Below are positions 29,390 to 37,404 of a stretch of DNA of 41,642 nucleotides, piece after piece. The translations under genes were made by a program, and so were the position numbers. Source of the DNA: a virus. The notes under the pieces are model-generated. The model saw nothing but the letters and a program-made list of their open reading frames with translations, made no database searches and had not been told where the DNA came from. The DNA is taken from positions 1 through 41,642 of the IMG/VR virus record IMGVR_UViG_3300044834_000025. One strand, given 5' to 3'. Each line of letters opens with the position of its first letter. Positions within the stretch are counted from its first letter, which is position 1.

Positions 29390-29703
29390 GCTTCCTCCTT
29401 CATCGCGTCGCTGCCCGCCCACCGCGCCGCCATTGCCGAGACCTGCACCAGCTCTCCACGCAGGAGCGCGACGTCTACTGGACGGCCGTGGTCAGCCGCC
29501 TCGTTCAGCTCCCGCGCGCATTCGCCGACCTCCTCCACGACGACGCGCAGGAAGCTCTCGTGCGCGTACTCCCGCTCCTCGCCGGGGAACTTAGCGCGCG
29601 CGGACTTCAGCTCCGCGAACGCGTCGCTGAAGAAGGCAAAGTCCGCGACGTTGCGCGCGACCTTCACCCGGTGCTCGTCGATCTCTTCCTGCCCGAAGCT
29701 CAT
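29386..29703 (-). CDS. MazG-like nucleotide pyrophosphohydrolase
   Basis: 105-residue all-helical protein: FFSDAFAELKSARAKFPGEE, ESFLRVVVEEVGECARELNE (the E-E-x-x-E helix for metal binding) and LLRGELVQVSAMAARW. This is the layout of small MazG/dUTPase-like NTP pyrophosphatases. In this operon it might remove unmodified dCTP or lower (p)ppGpp, both proposed for phage MazG proteins. ATG 29703 overlaps the polymerase stop. Confidence 0.7.
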   Translation of the reverse strand: MSFGQEEIDEHRVKVARNVADFAFFSDAFAELKSARAKFPGEEREYAHESFLRVVVEEVGECARELNEAADHGRPVDVALLRGELVQVSAMAARWAGSDAMKEEA

Positions 29704-31994
29704 CGCGTCCTCCTGTTCGCTTTGCCGGCGCCGGCGTTGCCGAACGCCTTGCCCGTCATGGCATCCTCGCGGAACTTTGCGAGCCGCACTTCGCGACGTG
29801 CTGCCGCGTCGCCGAGTCCGCTCGCCTTGCGGCTCTGCAGCCCCTCGCTCTTGCTGTCGCGTTGCTGCCGCTCGCGGAACAGCGAATGGATGTTCGTCGC
29901 CCCGCCGCTCTTGTCCGCCCACGTCTTCGCGACCTTGGCCTCGAACACGAGGTTGACCTTCAGCTCCATGCTGTGGTCGCGCGCGAACCCGTTCTCGCAG
30001 TGGTCGCGGAGACGCGCGAGCGAGCCGCGGTTCCAGCCCGCGAGCCGCTCCCAAACGATCTCGTCGTGCACCTGCACCAGCGTGGCAACCTCGTCCGACA
30101 TCTCGCGGCCGACCACGACCATGGCACCGGCGACGATGTCTGCCGCGCTGCCGCTCATCTTTGACGATACGGCCTGACGCTCAAGCATGAACCCCGCCTT
30201 CTGCTCCTCCTCGCTGTACCACTGGCGCGCGCGCTTGCGACGCCGCGCCCAGTCCGCGGGGAAGGCTAGGTGGCGGTAGCGGCCGCCGAGCGTGATGATG
30301 TGGCCGTCGTGGATGGCTTGCTTGATGATGCTGTCGAGGCACGCGAAGTAGTCTGGGAAGACGGTGTGGAGCTGGTCGATCAGCTCGTGCGCCGCCTCCG
30401 TCATCGCTTTCGTGACGAGCCCGCCCGCCGCACCGTACTGCCGCGTGCCGGAGTCCTTCATGGTGATGCCGCTCTGCCCGTCAATCACGATCAGCTGCGC
30501 GAGCTTCCCCGCGCCGGCGCCGTACTGCAAAGACAGCAAGCCTGTCTTCATAAGCCCGCGCTTGGGGTGTTCCTTCGTCGCGTCGCCGCCCCAGAGGATG
30601 CTGGCCGCGAGCCCGTACAAGTCGACGTCTTCGCGGTACGCCTTCAGCAGGACGGCGTCCTCTGAGTAGTGCGCCGCGACGCGCTGCTCTAGTTGCGCAT
30701 AGTCGCCGAGTGCAAGCCGCCCACGGAACAGCGAGCGGACCGCGTTGCCGTACTGCCCGTGCGCGGGGATGTTCTGCAGGTTCGGCTCCGCAGACGAGAA
30801 GCGGCCGGTGACGGTGCCCGTCCGGTTGAACGTGCCATGCAGCCGACCCTCGTGCGCGAACCGCGGGAACTTCGCGAGGAACGAGCCTTCGAGCTTGTCC
30901 AGCTCGCGCCACAGCACCAAGTCGGCGATGAAGTCGTCCTCCGGGTTCGACAGCACTAGCGACACCGACGACGTTGACGGCTGAGCGTGTTCCTTGTCCT
31001 TACTCTTCCAGTGGACGGACGAGCCGAAGCCGTGCTCTGCCGCGCGCAGGCCGCGACCCTTGCCGATCCATACGCCGTGAACGTAGTCACGGCCAACGCG
31101 CGTCGCCTCGAAGTTCTTGGGCAGCCCCGCCCGCACGCGCCGCCGGTTGAGCACCAAGGCGCGCGGGTCCTCGTCGTCGTCCTTCGTCTTGCGCGGCGTG
31201 TCGGCGAAGACCGTCCGCATGCGCGCGGTCATCGGCAGCACCGCCTTGACTTCGACGCGCTCGCCCTTCGGCGTGAACAGCAGGCGTGCGACCTGCGGCG
31301 GAGACGCAAGGTTGACAGGCACGCCCGCGTGGTGCTGGAGCATCGCCTCCAGCGCGTCGGCCTCCGCGCGCACAGAGCTCCGCAACGTCTCGTTGAGCTC
31401 CTCGTCAAACGGCAAGCCCCGCGACTCCATCAGCACGAGCTCACGCGCGAGGGGCACCTCGTCCGCAAGGAAGAGCTCCCACAGGTTCTCGCGCTGGAGC
31501 TCGCGCCGCAGGTACTCGTACAGCCGCGCTTCCTCGTCGAGGTCGTCGCCGTTGTAGCGATCCATCACGTCGTCGGGCACCTCGTCGAGCGGCAGGAACT
31601 TGCGGTCCTCGCCGTCAAGCGGCCAGATGTCCGTCGACCAGACAGGCTCGTTCGCACGCTGGACGATGGGCTTGACGATGCCCTCGCCGAGGTACGTCAT
31701 CATCAGGTCAGAGAGCTTCAGGTGCTGCTCCTCGTCTAGCAGCCACGCCATCTGACGCATGTCGTGGATGTCTGTCTTCGGGCCCAACGTCGCACCGTCG
31801 AGCAGCGCCCACCGCGCGTCGAAAGCGGTGTGCTCTACGATCACGCCGGGCCGCTTGAGGAGTGCGCGCATCTCGCGGCGCGCAGCGGGCATGCGGTGAG
31901 ACGTGTCGCCGATGCCGGCGCGGAGCAGCTTCGCCGTCCACGGCGTCTTGCCCGTCGTCTCGATGTCGAAGACTGTGAAGTCATCGCGCGTCAT
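29700..31994 (-). CDS. polA: DNA polymerase I family A
   Basis: 764-residue replicative polymerase. A 3'-5' exonuclease domain begins at once (FDIETTG with D10 and E12, HTAFDARWALL), with no 5' nuclease domain. Polymerase motifs: RFSSAEPNLQNIP, motif A DYAQLEQR (about 430), motif B KTGLLSLQYGAGAG (about 480) and motif C QVHDEIVWE (about 640). At the position equal to E. coli Phe762 the residue is Leu (K-T-G-L-L), which in phage ecology studies is associated with slower or temperate replication. Lys and Arg-rich C-terminus. Overlaps both neighbours by 4 nt. Confidence 0.93.
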   Translation of the reverse strand: MTRDDFTVFDIETTGKTPWTAKLLRAGIGDTSHRMPAARREMRALLKRPGVIVEHTAFDARWALLDGATLGPKTDIHDMRQMAWLLDEEQHLKLSDLMMTYLGEGIVKPIVQRANEPVWSTDIWPLDGEDRKFLPLDEVPDDVMDRYNGDDLDEEARLYEYLRRELQRENLWELFLADEVPLARELVLMESRGLPFDEELNETLRSSVRAEADALEAMLQHHAGVPVNLASPPQVARLLFTPKGERVEVKAVLPMTARMRTVFADTPRKTKDDDEDPRALVLNRRRVRAGLPKNFEATRVGRDYVHGVWIGKGRGLRAAEHGFGSSVHWKSKDKEHAQPSTSSVSLVLSNPEDDFIADLVLWRELDKLEGSFLAKFPRFAHEGRLHGTFNRTGTVTGRFSSAEPNLQNIPAHGQYGNAVRSLFRGRLALGDYAQLEQRVAAHYSEDAVLLKAYREDVDLYGLAASILWGGDATKEHPKRGLMKTGLLSLQYGAGAGKLAQLIVIDGQSGITMKDSGTRQYGAAGGLVTKAMTEAAHELIDQLHTVFPDYFACLDSIIKQAIHDGHIITLGGRYRHLAFPADWARRRKRARQWYSEEEQKAGFMLERQAVSSKMSGSAADIVAGAMVVVGREMSDEVATLVQVHDEIVWERLAGWNRGSLARLRDHCENGFARDHSMELKVNLVFEAKVAKTWADKSGGATNIHSLFRERQQRDSKSEGLQSRKASGLGDAAARREVRLAKFREDAMTGKAFGNAGAGKANRRTR

Positions 31995-32356
31995 GGCCGG
32001 CGCTCCTCGTATCGCTTCAAGTACGCGACCACGCCCTCAGCGCGGCGGATCGACGGATCGCGCGCGAGGAGGTAGCGGTTGTCCCACCAGCATGTGAGTC
32101 CGCGGACGTAGCGCGCGCGCTCCGCGTCGGGCAGCTTCGACCAGCCGCGGCGGTGCTCGTGGTCGGTGACGAACTTCCCTGTCTTGGGGAACTCGCCGCA
32201 CACGCCGCACGTCCAGCCCTGGTCGTGGAGGATGGTGAGCCAGTCATATTCGTTCAGGCCGTACTTCTCCAGCGTCGCGGGCGCAGGCAAGTGAACGCCA
32301 AGCGCGCGCGCCCTCTTACGCAGCCCCGCGAGGTTCATGCGACCAGGCGGCTTCAC
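31991..32356 (-). CDS. recombination endonuclease VII-like
   Basis: 121-residue nuclease of the T4 gp49 type that resolves branched DNA during replication and packaging. CGVCG (C50, C53) and TDHEH (D65, H66, H68) form the first zinc site and active centre, then YVRGLTCWWDN, where the family usually has RGxLCxxCN. The fourth zinc Cys is thus Asp (D92), while the Asn (N93) is kept. GTG 32356 overlaps the upstream stop. Probably functional; the altered ligand is odd. Confidence 0.8.
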   Translation of the reverse strand: MKPPGRMNLAGLRKRARALGVHLPAPATLEKYGLNEYDWLTILHDQGWTCGVCGEFPKTGKFVTDHEHRRGWSKLPDAERARYVRGLTCWWDNRYLLARDPSIRRAEGVVAYLKRYEERRP

Positions 32357-34005
32357 TCGTCGCCTCCCCACGTCAGCGTCACGCCGTGCTTCCACTCCAG
32401 CGCCAGCGCTTCGCTCGTGCGCCCCAGCACCTGGCCCTCGTAGCGGAACGGGTTGCCGAAGCGCCCGCTCTTGTAGTTGGTCATCAGGAAGTGCATCGGC
32501 TTGTCCCGCTCCCACTGCTGCGTGCGCTCCATCCCGATCGCTACGTCGACTTGCTGCCGCTTCGCCGACGCGTCGCGCGGCTCCTCCGGTCGCTCGAAGC
32601 CGGTGTGGTCGATGACGACGAACGTGGCGCCGGTCTTGCGCATCAGCCAGCGGATCACGCGCGCGAACTCGATCGCCTTCGCGTTGCCGTCGCCGCTGTC
32701 GTACCGCTGCGCGAAGACGTGGGAGTACGTGTCGAGGATCACGAGGTCACGCCCCATCTCGCGCTCCGCCATCGCGCGCGCCTGCGCCGGGTCAGCGAGG
32801 TTCACCAGCTGATTCGTCACGCGCAGCCGCGAGCCGTCCAGCGCCATCCGCTTGAACCGGTGGCGGTCGACGTGCGGCGGGTTCTCCAGCGAGTAGATAG
32901 TGGACGTGTAGCCGCGCAAGCTAGCCTCCGCCGCGAGCAACCCAAAGACCATCGACTTGGCCGCTTCCGCCGCGCCGTAGACCAGAACGTAGGCGTTGCG
33001 CGGGAGCACCGGGTCGACGATGTATGCAGCGGGCTCGTCGTCGCCGTCGAGGTCAAGCCAGAAGTGTTCCGGGTCGCCCTCCTGCTCGTCCTCGCCTTCG
33101 TCGTCACCTGGGCCTCCCAGAAGGCTGCCGGGAGACTCTTGAGTAGGTGCACCGCGGTCAGGCAGCGCCGGCGCCGTACGGGGCTCCAGAAGGCCCGCAA
33201 GGATGCCGCTGGCCAGCGTCTTCTCAGCCTCTTCCTCTTCTAGCCCGATGTCAGCAGCCGCGGCCGTCAGCGCCTCACGTACCGGCTCCTCCTTCAGCTC
33301 GCCGCCAGCGATCAGCTGGCCGAGCGAATAGGCCGCGCGATTCAACGCGTCGTTCCGCTCGCCGGGGTTCGCGTCGCCGAGGCGCGCCAGCTCGTTGGCT
33401 AGCGCCTTCTCGCCGTACGCGGTGCCGTCCATGAACGGGAAGATGGAGGGCGGCGTCCGGTCCTCAGTCGCACGCTCCTGCGGCTCAGGCCGTCGCAGCA
33501 AGTCGACCATCCACTCGGGCGCGTCAGCGATCTCGCCGCGCCACTCCCAAGTGTAGGCGCCGGCGCTGGTCGTCGACGGCGGTGCGATCACGTAGCCCTT
33601 CTCCGCGCGCTTCACGTCGATGCCGTCGCCGAGCTTCCCGCGCAGGCGCAGCTCTGGGTCGACGGCGTACCAGCGATGCGAGCCGCCGCCCGCGGTCTGC
33701 ACGCGCCACGTACGAGGAAAGGCGCTGCTCCCGCCGTTCGCGGTCTGCAGCGCCCTGTACGTCGCGGCCCCGCCATTGCGCGGGTCAACGTCGACGACGA
33801 TCATGCCCTCAGGTACGGCGACGCCGACCAGCGCGCGGGGGTGTTTAGCCCACCACGCGCTGATCTGCTTCGCGTCGTCGCTCGCGTCTTGGAAGCCGTG
33901 CTCCGTGAGCGGCGTCTTGCTCTCGCTGCATGGGAACACGAGGAAGCCTTGCTCCGCGTACTCCAGCGCAGCGGTGAGAAGCGCGTTGGGTTTGCGCGCC
34001 GTCAT
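32353..34005 (-). CDS. primase-polymerase fused to a RecA-like ATPase
   Basis: 550-residue replication protein. Residues about 1-165 are an AEP-type bifunctional primase/polymerase: VVDVDPRNGG (D72, D74), GGSHRWYAV (S108-H109) and GIDVKRAEKGYVIAPPS (D129). Residues about 325-550 are a RepA/AAA_25-like ATPase: LVYGAAEAAKSM as a Walker A in which the usual second Gly is Ala, DLVILDTYSHVF as Walker B, and TGATFVVIDHTGFE. An acidic linker (GGPGDDEGEDEQEGDPE) joins them. It likely primes and unwinds DNA for the family A polymerase next door. ATG 34005 overlaps the upstream stop. Confidence 0.87.
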   Translation of the reverse strand: MTARKPNALLTAALEYAEQGFLVFPCSESKTPLTEHGFQDASDDAKQISAWWAKHPRALVGVAVPEGMIVVDVDPRNGGAATYRALQTANGGSSAFPRTWRVQTAGGGSHRWYAVDPELRLRGKLGDGIDVKRAEKGYVIAPPSTTSAGAYTWEWRGEIADAPEWMVDLLRRPEPQERATEDRTPPSIFPFMDGTAYGEKALANELARLGDANPGERNDALNRAAYSLGQLIAGGELKEEPVREALTAAAADIGLEEEEAEKTLASGILAGLLEPRTAPALPDRGAPTQESPGSLLGGPGDDEGEDEQEGDPEHFWLDLDGDDEPAAYIVDPVLPRNAYVLVYGAAEAAKSMVFGLLAAEASLRGYTSTIYSLENPPHVDRHRFKRMALDGSRLRVTNQLVNLADPAQARAMAEREMGRDLVILDTYSHVFAQRYDSGDGNAKAIEFARVIRWLMRKTGATFVVIDHTGFERPEEPRDASAKRQQVDVAIGMERTQQWERDKPMHFLMTNYKSGRFGNPFRYEGQVLGRTSEALALEWKHGVTLTWGGDE

Positions 34006-34328
34006 CTGCAGGACGTACTCAACGGAAGGAGCGTGACGGGCATCCCGTTCTTGCGGCTCTCTTCGACCGCGACGATCACGCCTGGCTTTCCGCTCACGTC
34101 TACGATGCGGCCGACGATGCGCCGCTCGCGGTCGTTGCCGGTGAGCGTGAGAACGTAGGGGTAGCCGTCTGCCCGGTTCGCGTTGAACTTCGAGCCGCGA
34201 AGCACGATGCCGTCTGTGAACATGACACGCACGCCGACGATGCGCGTGCGGTTGAGGTCGTCACGCTCTGCGCGCAGCTTCTCCAGCCGCTGCTCTGCAA
34301 ACGTGATCTCCCTGTCCAGTTCTTCCAT
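34002..34328 (-). CDS. hypothetical protein with N-terminal coiled coil
   Basis: 108-residue protein. Residues 1-30 form a charged coiled coil (ELDREITFAEQRLEKLRAER); then a beta part (GVRVMFTDGIVLRGSKFNAN, YVLTLTGNDRERRIVGRIVD). The layout suggests a small oligomer with an SH3/OB-like barrel. AAGGAGGACAGC precedes ATG 34328. Unknown function, in the replication operon. Confidence 0.65.
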   Translation of the reverse strand: MEELDREITFAEQRLEKLRAERDDLNRTRIVGVRVMFTDGIVLRGSKFNANRADGYPYVLTLTGNDRERRIVGRIVDVSGKPGVIVAVEESRKNGMPVTLLPLSTSCR

Positions 34329-34469
34329 GCTGTCCTCCTTGCTCTGCCGCGGCGAGCGTGGATGCTCGTGCGGTCCGCGAGCCCCAGCGCCGGCGTGGCC
34401 AACCCGCCCGTACGCTTCAGGTGACACTGGGACTCGCGCGCCGCACGGACGCGCTACTACATGGAACCT

Positions 34470-34922
34470 TTACTTGGCCGCAGCCTTGCGAGCGGCAGGC
34501 TTGCGTGCGGCCGTCTTCTTGGCAGCCGCAGGCTTGCGCGCCGTCGTCTTCGCAGGAGCCTTCGCCTTCATTGGCTGGGCCTCCGCGTTGCGAACGAGGA
34601 TGGAGCGACCGACGCGCTCCAGCTTCGCCAGCGGCGGGTCGTTCTTCGGGTCCTCGAGGAACTTCTCCATCTTGCCGAGGACACGGTCGCGCGACTCCAC
34701 GCTGCCGATCGGGAACGTGATGACGCGCTCCTCGTCGTCGCCCTCGTCGTCCTGCAGGATGACAGTCGCGGCGAACCGCTCGCCGTACTGCGGGTGGTCA
34801 TCGACGCGAAGCGCGATGATCGGGAACGCGATGCCGTTGGCGATGAGGTCGTTCTTCTCGTCCTCGCCGACGTACGACCCGCCGCCCTCGTCCGGGTTCT
34901 CGTCCCAGAAGTTGCTGCCCAT
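34470..34922 (-). CDS. acidic protein with histone-like Lys/Ala tail
   Basis: 150-residue protein. Residues 1-115 form a globular acidic part (LIANGIAFPIIALRVDDHPQ, FAATVILQDDEGDDEERVIT, KLERVGRSILVRNAEAQ). Residues 116-150 are a Lys/Ala/Pro-rich tail (KAKAPAKTTARKP, AAAKKTAARKPAARKAAAK) like the tails of actinobacterial HU and histone H1. It lies between replication and nuclease genes, so single-stranded DNA binding or DNA compaction is a reasonable guess. AGGAGGACCGC precedes ATG 34922. Confidence 0.6.
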   Translation of the reverse strand: MGSNFWDENPDEGGGSYVGEDEKNDLIANGIAFPIIALRVDDHPQYGERFAATVILQDDEGDDEERVITFPIGSVESRDRVLGKMEKFLEDPKNDPPLAKLERVGRSILVRNAEAQPMKAKAPAKTTARKPAAAKKTAARKPAARKAAAK

Positions 34923-34949
34923 GCGGTCCTCCTTCTCTGAGCGATTGGC

Positions 34950-35768
34950 TCAGTTCTCGTAAGGCTGGCTCAGGCCCTTGCGCCCGCGCCAGCTCTTGAC
35001 TTCCACCGCGAGCTTCGCCGCAGCGTAACCCGTCGCGATGTCGAGGTCGTGAACCTCGCAGCGCGCTTCACCAGCGGGCAGGTGAACGATGAGCGCAGAC
35101 TTCTTGTCGATCCGCGGCACCTTCACCAGCTCGCCCTTCTCTGCGTCCCAGTAGTGCGACGCGTTCGCGTACATCGATTGCTGGATCGCATGGTCCAGCT
35201 CGCTGAAGTGGACGGTCTTGCCCGTCTTCACGTCTGCGATGCGCGGCAGCTTCCAGCCGCTCGCCTTGACCAGCCGGTCCAGCGTGCCTGCGACGCCCAG
35301 CTCCACGTTGAGAACGATACGCTCGATCCAGCCGGGCACCACGTCTAGGCCCAGCTCGTCCATGACGGAGCCGTAGACCTCGACGTCGCGGTCGTACGGC
35401 GGGCCCAAGTCATGCGGCTCGCCGCGGTCGACCGCCTCCGTCGCGGCGTGGATGGCCGTCCCGATGTTCGCGCGCTGCTCTGTGTTCCCCGCCTCCAGCG
35501 CGTCCTTTACGACCTTATTCAGCGTCCGCTTATTCGTGCGGTGAGTCTTCACCAGCGCGAGCAAGTCAGGCCGCGATGCGAGGCCGAGGGCGACCATCCG
35601 CTGCGCCCAAAGCTCGAGGTTGTACCTGTCGCTCAGGATGCCGCTGACGGTCGTGACGCGCGTCCACGGCTGCTCGACGCCCGTCTCTGGATGCGGCAGC
35701 AAGTACCGCCCCCAGCGATCGCGCTTCGGCTCGCCGGTCTTCTGGTCGAAGTGCTTGTCGCGCGGCAT
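34950..35768 (-). CDS. PD-(D/E)XK nuclease, Cas4/RecB-like
   Basis: 272-residue nuclease. It starts MPRDKHFDQKTGEPKRDRWG, then TIHAATEAVDRGEP (His before the core), GVAGTLDRLV (active-site Asp, about 161), LPRIADVKTGK (D-x-K-T-G, about 176), and HAIQQSMYANASHYWDAEKG (the Q-x-x-x-Y helix). These are the motifs of Cas4/RecB-type exonucleases found in actinobacteriophages, thought to work in recombination or degradation of host DNA. No Cys cluster is seen. ATG 35768 shares a base with the upstream stop. Confidence 0.83.
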   Translation of the reverse strand: MPRDKHFDQKTGEPKRDRWGRYLLPHPETGVEQPWTRVTTVSGILSDRYNLELWAQRMVALGLASRPDLLALVKTHRTNKRTLNKVVKDALEAGNTEQRANIGTAIHAATEAVDRGEPHDLGPPYDRDVEVYGSVMDELGLDVVPGWIERIVLNVELGVAGTLDRLVKASGWKLPRIADVKTGKTVHFSELDHAIQQSMYANASHYWDAEKGELVKVPRIDKKSALIVHLPAGEARCEVHDLDIATGYAAAKLAVEVKSWRGRKGLSQPYEN

Positions 35769-35959
35769 CAGCGGTTCCTCTTCGCGAGGTGCAGCCCGCC
35801 GGTCCGCTCGCGCCGCTCGCGACGCCCTTCCGGCGACGCCTTCTTGACGGACCCGGGCTTGCGAGTGCTGCCGTCCTTTGTCGGGCGGTAGCCCTCCTGG
35901 CGCCGGCGCAAGCGCGCCTGCCCCTTCGTCTCGCCGCGCATCTGTGGCTTGGTCGTCAT
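35768..35959 (-). CDS. small, very basic protein
   Basis: 63-residue protein almost a quarter Arg and Lys (QMRGETKGQARLRRRQEGYR, GSVKKASPEGRRERRERTGG). Likely disordered and nucleic-acid binding. Starts at ATG 35959, overlapping the exonuclease stop by one base, in the middle of the replication operon. No family recognised. Confidence 0.6.
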   Translation of the reverse strand: MTTKPQMRGETKGQARLRRRQEGYRPTKDGSTRKPGSVKKASPEGRRERRERTGGLHLAKRNR

Positions 35960-36699
35960 CACGCCTCCCGTAGCGGTGTCGTGGCCACGCGGTGCGACCC
36001 GCGCGACTCGCCGCCACACTCGTTGCAGCGATACTTCTGGAACCGGCCTGCCGTGGTGCGCGCGAACCCGTTCTTGACGAGGCTCTCGCTGCCGCAGCGG
36101 GTACAGCGCATCAGCGCGTCGCCCTCGTACAGCGCGACGTTAGGATGCTTATCGATCCACGGAAGGAGCAGGTCGTACAGGTCGACGAGAAGCTCCACGT
36201 CCTCGCGGTTGTACGCCTCCATCTCCTCGCGCGCCGCCTTGTCGCCCTCCAGCACCCGCCGCCAGAGCGAGAAGTCAGTCTTGAGTTTCCCCTGGCGCAG
36301 CTCCAGTTGCTCGGCGACGTGTTCCAGCTTCCCACTCGCGAAGCGGAAGCGCGTCTTGATGGTGCGGTACAGGTCGATCGTCTGCGACCGCGACGGCGGA
36401 ACGAGCCCGCCCTCCAGGAACTCGCGGTTCATGTGGCGCTCGTCGAACGTCGCGCCGTTGAAGTGAACGACGGCGTCGGCCTTGTCAAGCGCGCCGTGGA
36501 TGCGGCGCACCATGCGCGTCGGCCCGCCGCGCTGCCACTCCGCTGCGAACTGGCTCTCGCTGTCGCCGTCAAACTTCCACGAGACGCAGAGCATCCGCGT
36601 CGGCTCGATCAGCTGACTCAGCCCGACGTTCTCGTCGAACAGCCGCCAGACGAAGGCGACGTGCGGCGTGGTCTCGATGTCCAGGTAGAGCTTCTTCAC
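35959..36699 (-). CDS. DnaQ-like exonuclease with C-terminal zinc ribbon
   Basis: 246-residue protein. RNase H-like DEDDy exonuclease: YLDIETTP (D7, E9), VVHFNGATFDERHMNRE (Asp after FNG), and YNREDVELLVDLYDLL (Tyr and final Asp). From about residue 200 a zinc ribbon follows: CTRCGSESLVKNGFARTTAG and YRCNECGGESRGSH. That ribbon resembles the InsA-type ribbon of transposases. The fusion is unusual; the ribbon may guide binding to DNA. GTG 36699 overlaps the upstream stop (GTGA). It may add proofreading or resection activity. Confidence 0.82.
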   Translation of the reverse strand: MKKLYLDIETTPHVAFVWRLFDENVGLSQLIEPTRMLCVSWKFDGDSESQFAAEWQRGGPTRMVRRIHGALDKADAVVHFNGATFDERHMNREFLEGGLVPPSRSQTIDLYRTIKTRFRFASGKLEHVAEQLELRQGKLKTDFSLWRRVLEGDKAAREEMEAYNREDVELLVDLYDLLLPWIDKHPNVALYEGDALMRCTRCGSESLVKNGFARTTAGRFQKYRCNECGGESRGSHRVATTPLREA

Positions 36700-37157
36700 G
36701 TGGTCGTCTCCTCGTCCGTGTCCCCCTGGCCGAGGCCCGTCGCGGCAAGCGCCACGCAGACTTGCTCCTTGATCTTGTCGAGCGCGCGCTGAACCGTCTT
36801 GTATGAGACAGCGTCGTCCAGCTCGTGAGCGATCTCGCGCGCCGACATCAGCGCCGGCCCAAAGGCCAGTTCGTAGACGCGCCGCTCAGACGACGAAAGC
36901 GAGGCCACGACGTCCCGCACAGTGGCGGCGCGTGCCTCGCTAGTGGTGAGCATGCGGGGCTCGTCGGGCGAGAGCGTATCCTCGACCGCGGCGAAGCCCG
37001 GTTCGGTGTGGGCAGGCGGCGTGACCAACCCGTCAAGGGAAGAGGTCTGAAGCCGCTCGCCCGCGGCGTCACGGAAGGTCTGAGGCCTTTGCTGGTCGCG
37101 GTCGTCCCGCGCCTGCGAAGCCTTCTCGCGTGTGAGGTTCTCGTCTGTCTTCATCAT
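36696..37157 (-). CDS. sigma-region-4-like HTH regulator
   Basis: 153-residue protein with an unstructured N-terminal half. Residues about 78-135 form the HTH of sigma region 4: VRDVVASLSSSERRVYELAF, then SAREIAHELDDAVSYKTVQRALDKIKEQV (recognition helix with TVQRAL). Region 2 is absent, so it is not a full sigma factor; it may redirect RNA polymerase or act as a repressor. The 26-nt motif at 37160-37185 ends 2 nt before ATG 37157 and also occurs at the right-end operon, consistent with self-control. No strong ribosome binding site; an alternative ATG lies at 37154. Confidence 0.68.
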   Translation of the reverse strand: MMKTDENLTREKASQARDDRDQQRPQTFRDAAGERLQTSSLDGLVTPPAHTEPGFAAVEDTLSPDEPRMLTTSEARAATVRDVVASLSSSERRVYELAFGPALMSAREIAHELDDAVSYKTVQRALDKIKEQVCVALAATGLGQGDTDEETTT

Positions 37158-37159
37158 CT

Positions 37160-37185
37160 CGGCGATACTTCCCCCGGTTGGGACA
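37160..37185 (-). promoter_or_regulatory. 26-nt motif, copy at the sigma-like gene
   Basis: On the - strand the motif begins TGTCCCAACC, continues GGGGGAAG and ends TATCGCCG. It matches 40613-40638 (+ strand) at 25 of 26 positions; similarity stops sharply at both ends. It lies against the start codon of the sigma-like gene. Candidate operator, promoter or start-associated site. Confidence 0.72.
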
Positions 37186-37188
37186 CCC

Positions 37189-37404
37189 TTACCGGCGCGT
37201 GCGGCGGCGGGGAGGTCCGCCGTCGGCGCTGGTCATGCCTTCGGTTGAGCCGAAGACGTGATGGTCTCCGCCCGATCCAGGGTCGCCGACACGCCGCCCG
37301 TCCTTGTAGTAAAGCGCGTCGATGTCGGCCGCGTCCCGCTCGCGCACGACGTCAGGCTCCTCCGCCTCGACGCGCGTTACCTTGAACTCCAGCTCGTCAC
37401 TCAT
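37189..37404 (-). CDS. hypothetical small acidic protein
   Basis: 71-residue protein: MSDELEFKVTRVEAEEPDVV, RDAADIDALYYKDGRRVGDP, then a basic Arg tail (GGPPRRRTRR). GAAGGAGGAGCGCG precedes ATG 37404. Overlaps the upstream gene by 8 nt. Function unknown. Confidence 0.62.
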   Translation of the reverse strand: MSDELEFKVTRVEAEEPDVVRERDAADIDALYYKDGRRVGDPGSGGDHHVFGSTEGMTSADGGPPRRRTRR

